From Filosporella fistucella (taxonomy: Eukaryota; Ascomycota; Leotiomycetes; Helotiales), in assembly GCA_030077755.1 (NCBI GenBank), contig JAQJZZ010000007.1, positions 1,736,001-1,800,000 of the forward strand: DNA of 64,000 nt, written 5' to 3'. This document shows positions 58,689-64,000 of the stretch, one piece after another. The first letter of the stretch is position 1. Every line of letters begins with the position of its first letter. The position numbers and the translations under genes were made by a program. The notes under the pieces were generated by a model, which worked only from the letters and a program-made list of their open reading frames with translations, was not told where the DNA came from and searched no databases.

Positions 58689-59465
58689 CTAAACAGGCAA
58701 AGCGAACTTCTTTCCCTTCAACACCTTTGTATAGTAAATCCAGAAGAAATCTGAATACAGAACAGTCTGCACAATGCCCGCCAACACCGAAATCCAATCC
58801 CAGTGGTTCTCGGCAAAATATCTATATATCCAATTTGGGATATACAACGCCCTGTAACTGCCTAGCGCAAACAGATAGTGTGTTGTGATTGTCTCGGCTT
58901 CGCCTGTTCGTTGCAGAAGAAAGAGTTGAGGCAGGATGGCAACGGATTCGAGCCAGATGCTGAAGGCCCAGAGAATCTCATGAGGTGTCCATTTATACGG
59001 GAAGAAGACTGCTAGGACTAGGGAGCCGCCAAGGAGGTATTGCACTCGGAAGGTATCGAGATTGGGATCGTGGGTAGGCTTGTAGGCTGTGGTCATTAAG
59101 TAGATCGTGTACCCTGACGAGGCGAGGAAGAGAAGCTTGAAAATTGTGTTGTAGGCGCTATCCGTGAATGTCCAGAAGAGATCGAGGTAGCGGGTTACGT
59201 ATACAATCAGGTAGAGAGCTTGGGACTTGAAGGAGATGCCTGAGCAGGACTATTTTTGAAATGTTAGAGTCGAATTTTGGGAGGGCAGGAGGAGGGGAGC
59301 ACAAACAGAGGTTGCGCGCATCTTATGGAGGAGAATGAGGATGGAGACCAGATGGGAGAGATCCCCTATTTCAAAGGTCAGTACTATTTGTTGGGAATAT
59401 AAACGGAATTAGAGCTACAAGCTCCCATCATCAACTAACTTACCCAACAACCTAAACAAATTCAT
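58689..59465 (-). CDS. ERD2: ER lumen protein retaining receptor (KDEL/HDEL receptor)
   Basis: The gene has three exons: 59444-59465, 59307-59365 and 58689-59249. Introns are 78 bp (GTAAGT...AATAG) and 57 bp (GTTTGT...AATAG). The product is 213 residues, the normal size. It begins MNLFRLLGDLSHLVSILILL, then CSGISFKSQALYLIVYVTRY and LDLFW, the family signature. Seven membrane helices are expected. The C-terminal end holds LPQLFLLQRTGEAETITTHY, YRALYIPNWIYRY and a basic tail (KVLKGKKFALPV) fitting the COPI return signal. It returns escaped ER-resident proteins bearing HDEL or KDEL from the Golgi. The short first exon of seven codons is easy to miss. Confidence 0.96.
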
Positions 59466-59873
59466 TCTTGCGACTTGCACGCCTAAGCGTCTCTCGTAGA
59501 TGCGGACAGTTGAAGGAACGGATAGCTGCTTTATTGCAGCAGCTAGTCTTCGATCGAGTCAATGGCAAAATGATGGTATTCACAAACGAGTTCGATCATG
59601 AGGATGGAGAGGACACGCAACGACGCGATTCTTGCAGGGAGATGGCGCTTAGCGCTTAGAATTCTGAGATTGCGGGAGCAGGGATGTGAAGCGCGGTGTC
59701 GGGAGGTGGCGAGGCTGTGAGAGCGAGGACGATTACGAAGCAAATACCGCCTGGAAAGTTCGAGGAGATGACCTCGATGATTCATGTGTTTATGTTGCAA
59801 CCAGGAAATAATACAAATCTCTTTCACACACTTCCGATTCTCCAACTTGTTGAACAGTGACATTTTCCACGAT
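59466..59873. promoter_or_regulatory. divergent promoter region of ERD2 and the WLM gene
   Basis: About 408 bp separates the two start codons. An in-frame ATG at 59784 lies ahead of the preferred WLM start; its translated leader has no conserved look. No clear TATA box was found. Confidence 0.4.
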
Positions 59874-60908
59874 ATGGCAGAACCAGATCCAACCATGCCT
59901 ACTGACAATCAAGATCTAGTAGCTGTCACCTTTACTCATGCTGGGAAGCCGCATACCTACTCCTTTCCTTCGAATGCAACGATTACAGATCTCTCTGATG
60001 GAATTGCAGAGGACCTCTTGATACCGCCCTCAAATCAGAAGCTCATGGTCGCAAAACTCGGTCTTCTGAAACCTCCATTCAAAGATCCGGATCTCGCACT
60101 CACCTCTCTCGCCGACAAGAAGATAACGCTGATGGGCAGCACAGTCGCACAAGCATCATCAATAGCTATTGCCTCGGAAGAGGCATCTCGTGTTGCCGTG
60201 CGAAGAAACAAGCCTCTCCAGAAAGTGACGGCGTACAAGACCCACAATTGGAAGAAAGAACAAGAGGAATCGCAATACACATTCACAACGCTTCGACCGC
60301 TTCCTTACCTCCCAAATCCCTCACGATCGCTCCAATTTCTGCAAAGACTGAAAGATGACGAGGGAATCAAAGCGGCAATGCGCAAACATAAATTCACCGT
60401 TCCTCTCCTCACGGAAATGAATCCAATCGAACATACACAATCAAACCATGAAGGCACAACTCGTACATTAGGACTCAATCGCAATCAGGGAGAGGTAATT
60501 GAATTACGGCTGAGAACAGATGCGTATGACGGGTATAGGGATTACAAAACGATTCGCAAGACACTTTGTCATGAGCTGGCACACAATGTTCATGGACCAC
60601 ATGATCGCAATTTCTGGGAATTGTGTAAGCAAATTGAGAAGGAGGTCGAGGGAGCGGACTGGAAAAGTGGAGGAAGAACAGTGGGGGAAGAGGAGTTCTA
60701 TGGGAGCGAAGAAGTAGATGATCATGGTGGGTGGAGTGGCGGAGAGTTTGTCCTTGGGGTGAGTGGTGGGGGTGGTGCCGAAAGTGTAGGACAGAGTCAA
60801 GCTGGACAGACTCAGGGAATGAGTAGGAGGGAGATATTGGCTAAAGCTGCGGAGGAGAGGATGAAGAGGATGAGGGAGCAGCAGGGTGAGGGAAGTGGAT
60901 CGTCGTAA
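59874..60908 (+). CDS. ubiquitin-like / WLM-domain metalloprotease
   Basis: A single exon of 345 residues from ATG 59874. An upstream in-frame ATG (59784) would add 30 residues of poor quality. Residues about 16-95 form a ubiquitin-like domain (VAVTFTHAGKPHTYSFPSNA; KLMVAKLGLLKPP). The WLM (Wss1-like) domain follows with HELAHNVHGPHDRNF: zinc ligands at about 233, 237 and 243 and the catalytic Glu at 234. The tail is glycine-rich and ends with a basic coiled stretch. Wss1-type proteases cut proteins cross-linked to DNA and act with ubiquitin or SUMO. This UBL-first architecture corresponds to the ubiquitin/metalloprotease fusion proteins known in fission yeast. No SUMO-interacting motif was established. 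Confidence 0.9.
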   Translation: MAEPDPTMPTDNQDLVAVTFTHAGKPHTYSFPSNATITDLSDGIAEDLLIPPSNQKLMVAKLGLLKPPFKDPDLALTSLADKKITLMGSTVAQASSIAIASEEASRVAVRRNKPLQKVTAYKTHNWKKEQEESQYTFTTLRPLPYLPNPSRSLQFLQRLKDDEGIKAAMRKHKFTVPLLTEMNPIEHTQSNHEGTTRTLGLNRNQGEVIELRLRTDAYDGYRDYKTIRKTLCHELAHNVHGPHDRNFWELCKQIEKEVEGADWKSGGRTVGEEEFYGSEEVDDHGGWSGGEFVLGVSGGGGAESVGQSQAGQTQGMSRREILAKAAEERMKRMREQQGEGSGSS

Positions 60909-62170
60909 GATCTGGCTTGGAATTTTGCATCAGCGAAGGCGTTAGGGCTTGGGATTGAGTTTGTGATTTGCATGGTGCAGCAGAGAAGAGGTTGACTATC
61001 ATACTAATCATGGAAAGGGATTTTGAGATGGCCCTCGTTTGAGCTAGCGGATTCGAAATTTATGTCAAGTGATTATATGCATAATATTGAATCAATAAGT
61101 GCGTTACACTTGGCATCAGAAGGCTCTGCGCCATACTGTTCGTGGTGGTGTATATATTCTCTGAGCGGAGTGTAAGACCCAAAAAGCTCCCGTCAGTCTC
61201 ATTTTTGAATATCACCTCAATACTCATCCCGGACCCATCACAAACCCGCACCACCACCTCTTACACATTCCCAAATGAAAATTGATACATACTAAGGGTG
61301 ACATCTACGGTCTGGAAATTTCCTGTAGCAACGTCTGCATGTATTTATTTAATTTGACCTCGATAATTCATAGACATAAATATTTGGAGCTCGAAAAATA
61401 GAGTATTTGCTTCCTGCTGCCATTTTCATCAAAAGGATTGTTTTTGGGGAGAGAAATCAGTAATTTTCATCTTATCACTCCTCAAGAGCGGTCTTCTGAA
61501 ATTAAACACGAGCCAATGTCTAATTGAAGGCAACGCTAATGTTGGCACCATCACACGAAGTCTTTTCCTGGGCCCAACTGAAAGTTCTAGAAGTAATCAA
61601 TGGTTGTCCTTGGCTTCCTAACATATCAGGAGGAAGATAGACTAGCTCTAGTACACCCCTTTCCTTTGGTTGTGTGGACCTTCGCAAGTGCTCTGGGAGA
61701 ATCTTGAGCTGCTTCTGAAAAATTGTCCTTCAGATTTTGATTTGCCAGACACAGCATTATGGTTATTGTGCAAAATTAGATTATTTATAGCAACTAAATG
61801 ATGGCTTTTTGACTTTCTTCACTTGATTCGGTTGTGGAGGTACAACATTAAATGTAAATGACGTGGTGAAAAGACTGTGACAATGGATAGTGATGCAATT
61901 CAACAAAAATCACTACCTTTGCGTCATGCCCTCCCCAACTTGGTTGAAATGTAATCATTAGCTCACTTAGAATGAAACCAATGTATTTCAACCCTTCACA
62001 TATCATTTTAGATAGAAATCTTCTCACTCTATTTCTTCTCTCTTAAGTATTCTTTTCTCGCACATCTTGGGGCCGCCCTTCCCCAATTTCACAGAAATCG
62101 CCGACATTTAACAACACCAAGACACATTACAATCCTCTGAAAAGCAATACCTATCAGGGGTCTCTTCAAA
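60909..62170. other. intergenic, 1.26 kb
   Basis: 3' flank of the WLM gene and promoter of the next forward gene. Only short frames are seen, with a small minus-strand one near 61.1-61.3 kb that has no support. Confidence 0.45.
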
Positions 62171-62878
62171 ATGACCCAAGCCAAGTTCTTAGATGCACCG
62201 TGCGTTTCCAACTTGATTCGGGACAACACATCCATCAACCCAACCCTCCTAAGCACCTGCTCGCGCAGCCCAGAAGTCTACACCGGTCTGGCAGCCGCTG
62301 GTCATATCATCCTCTGGATCTTTTTCGGCGTCGCCATCATTTTCATGCTGATTATGATCTGTTTCGGCCCCTGTCACATCTTAGAAATACACAAGATGCT
62401 CAACTCGCTCCCAGCTTACGAAACACATGCTGCCGTTGAAGAACTCTACCAGCAAGCGAGTGGTAAGAGCAAGAAGGAAAGGGATCGGGAAAGGGCATTG
62501 GGAGAGAGTTATAAGAGTATTTCTTATACCGAGAATCCAGAGACAAAGGAGAGGAGAATTGTTATTGTGGAGGATATGGAGAGGGCACCTAAGCCCCACA
62601 AAGATTGTAAGAAGATTTTGGGAATTAAGAAGGAGGGTAGAGCTGTCAAGGAGAACTTGGAGGAGGTCAATGGTGGGAGAGTTGAGGGATGCAAAGAGTT
62701 GTGCTGTGTTGATGCGAGAGCAGAAAGGAGTATTATTGGTAGGAGTGGAAATGGGGATATTGGTGAAAGGCAGGGGTTTTCCACAGACCCTGAGCCTGTG
62801 TTAAATGTCCCGGATAGTCATTCCGTTAATGCTGTTCCACCCTTGTATACCAAAGGGCAGTGGAGAGAGTATGTTTAG
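62171..62878 (+). CDS. single-pass membrane protein, unknown family
   Basis: A single exon of 235 residues starts at ATG 62171 (context AAAATGACC). Residues 1-38 contain three cysteines and could be lumenal or extracellular. A helix at about 40-66 (LAAAGHIILWIFFGVAIIFM) is followed by a long charged tail (KSKKERDRERALGESYKSIS), a Cys-rich patch (CKELCCVDA) and an acidic and proline-containing end. No signal peptide precedes the helix, so the helix may act as signal anchor. The family is not recognised. Confidence 0.7.
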   Translation: MTQAKFLDAPCVSNLIRDNTSINPTLLSTCSRSPEVYTGLAAAGHIILWIFFGVAIIFMLIMICFGPCHILEIHKMLNSLPAYETHAAVEELYQQASGKSKKERDRERALGESYKSISYTENPETKERRIVIVEDMERAPKPHKDCKKILGIKKEGRAVKENLEEVNGGRVEGCKELCCVDARAERSIIGRSGNGDIGERQGFSTDPEPVLNVPDSHSVNAVPPLYTKGQWREYV

Positions 62879-63256
62879 GAAAAACATTAGTAGGATTCTG
62901 GTTGTGTAAAATACTTAATGTTCATCATTTATTTTCATAGAGATAACGACTGAAGGTGAAATTTTTGATGACAGAGAAAATGTGAACATTAGTCCCTGGG
63001 GTTATCATGGAAATATCTGATTCAAGAACAGTGGCAAATTAAGTGACAGGATAGTCAAAGTCATCTGCAGTAACCCAAATGCTTGAACTCACTTATTTGA
63101 AGTACTCTCGAATCTTCAACTCATTGTTATACATTAATGTCCAACCTTTTCATCATGTACACAGTAATCCTAAGACTCCCGCTAAAATCCAAATATGCAA
63201 CCTTCTTCCAAGCCCAAGTAAATGCAGACTCCATCCATGATTCTTCCCATATGTCC
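62879..63256. other. convergent 3' flanks
   Basis: 378 bp between two genes; nothing further is seen. Confidence 0.5.
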
Positions 63257-64000
63257 TCAGATACTGCTATACATCGGCGGCGGCGCATACCCATGCGACG
63301 CGAATGTCGTTCCGCTTCCATTATATGCACTCCCACCTCCATAGAAACCACCACCTACAGCGCCATGATAACCCATATGAAACTCCGCTGCAAGGTTTTC
63401 GATCGACATTCCTGTGGCCAAGCTAATCGTCTCTCTACTGATTCCTGCTACCCCGCCATATAATTCGAATTTCCGAGGCATAGGTAATCGATCTTTCGAT
63501 GTCCCGGCATAATTAGGATTTCCGTTTTCTTTATGACCCCAAAACATGCGGTCATCCCAATCATCAATCAGATCGGCCATAGTTTGGAGATGGCCAAATG
63601 TAGCTGGTAGCGGGCCCTTAGGACGGCGGATGCTAACGTATGTTGCAAATACGGCCACTGCGAGTGCGAAACCAGTGAAGTAGAAGATTTGAGGAGGATA
63701 CATGTTGACTCCCAGCATAAAGTCGTTGTTGATACTCAGACCAAACAGCCAGTGAACAGCGGCTTTGAAAGCGAAAAGGATGATTGTTTGCCATGAGGAC
63801 CAAGCCGCGATCACCGAGTTATACCGCGGATCAGTGCCTTTGGGTGTTATGGCCATGCGGAAGATTCCTTCGTCGCGGGAGAGGTTAACGATGAGTTCGG
63901 CGCAATGAAGGGCGAGTGTGAGACCTGCTTGAAAGAAGGCGATTAAGAAAATGGCTCCTACTCCTCCAATTACTCCGCTGTTTTTCGTCCAGCCTACGTT
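63257..64000 (-). CDS. multi-pass membrane protein, partial (5' end beyond window)
   Basis: The frame is open from the window end at 64000 to the stop at 63257, giving 248 codons including the stop. Three membrane helices are visible: GGVGAIFLIAFFQAGLTLAL, TIILFAFKAAVHWLFGLSI, and IFYFTGFALAVAVFATYVSI. The soluble part contains FGHLQTMADLIDDWDDRMFW and GTSKDRLPMPRKFELYGG. The tail is Gly/Tyr/Pro-rich (GGGFYGGGSAYNGSG). The first ATG at 63856 is internal, because the coding frame continues upstream without a stop. The family is not recognised; it looks like the C-terminal part of a larger fungal membrane protein. Confidence 0.75.
   Translation of the reverse strand, partial: NVGWTKNSGVIGGVGAIFLIAFFQAGLTLALHCAELIVNLSRDEGIFRMAITPKGTDPRYNSVIAAWSSWQTIILFAFKAAVHWLFGLSINNDFMLGVNMYPPQIFYFTGFALAVAVFATYVSIRRPKGPLPATFGHLQTMADLIDDWDDRMFWGHKENGNPNYAGTSKDRLPMPRKFELYGGVAGISRETISLATGMSIENLAAEFHMGYHGAVGGGFYGGGSAYNGSGTTFASHGYAPPPMYSSI

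Noticed and set aside
58406..58888. 160-codon forward frame downstream of the complex I gene
   Set aside because: Its second half is antisense to the last exon of ERD2 and it has no recognisable features.
1..64000. tRNA, rRNA and CRISPR features
   Set aside because: Scanning by eye for tRNA A and B boxes, rRNA sequence and regular spaced repeats gave no convincing case; a tRNAscan run would settle the tRNA question.

Overview
The window is nuclear DNA of a filamentous ascomycete (Pezizomycotina). The gene models have several short introns of about 45-120 bp with GT..CTRAC..AG signals. The recognisable proteins include a HET-domain protein, a fungal chitin deacetylase with a CBM18 domain, and the 75 kDa subunit of mitochondrial complex I. 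A helotialean or other leotiomycete source is plausible but is only an inference. Intergenic DNA is AT-rich, and no rRNA, tRNA or CRISPR was found.

Layout. 1-4.0 kb is gene-poor, with two dispersed ~198-bp elements flanked by 4-bp target duplications and one damaged ORF. 4.0-5.8 kb holds a complete HET-domain gene. 5.8-10.9 kb is mostly empty, with a Tc1/mariner remnant at 7.0 kb. 11 kb holds a three-exon gene for a small secreted eight-cysteine protein. 12.6-31 kb is a run of about ten genes or gene fragments, all on the minus strand, with no recognised database function. At least four share a sequence core and several share the same first-exon architecture; some are decayed. 32-35 kb carries an SRPK-type kinase and a four-exon short-chain dehydrogenase. 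36-39 kb carries a secreted protein resembling the Up-regulated-in-Daf-2 family and the chitin deacetylase. 40-42.5 kb has a decayed SRPK-type kinase and a secreted or anchored cysteine-rich protein with one membrane helix. 45.9-48 kb has a GT64-type glycosyltransferase and a charged coiled-coil protein. 48.3-55.7 kb is almost gene-free except for one small multi-exon gene at about 54 kb. 55.7-64 kb is a conserved housekeeping block: complex I 75 kDa subunit, KDEL receptor Erd2, a UBL-WLM metalloprotease, a single-pass membrane protein, and a membrane protein cut by the window end.

The contrast is between a conserved block at the right edge and a fast-evolving, partly pseudogenised accessory region over the left two thirds. 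The main candidate for something undescribed is the minus-strand gene array at 12.6-31 kb. Its members have a short first exon of about 21-25 codons, a phase-0 intron, one long second exon, a conserved core (P-I-x-F ... I-P-V ... Y-L-E-x-E-I) and, in some, a basic AT-hook-like GRP segment. Introns and exons were placed by eye from splice signals, frame and protein sense; no alignment or database search was run.
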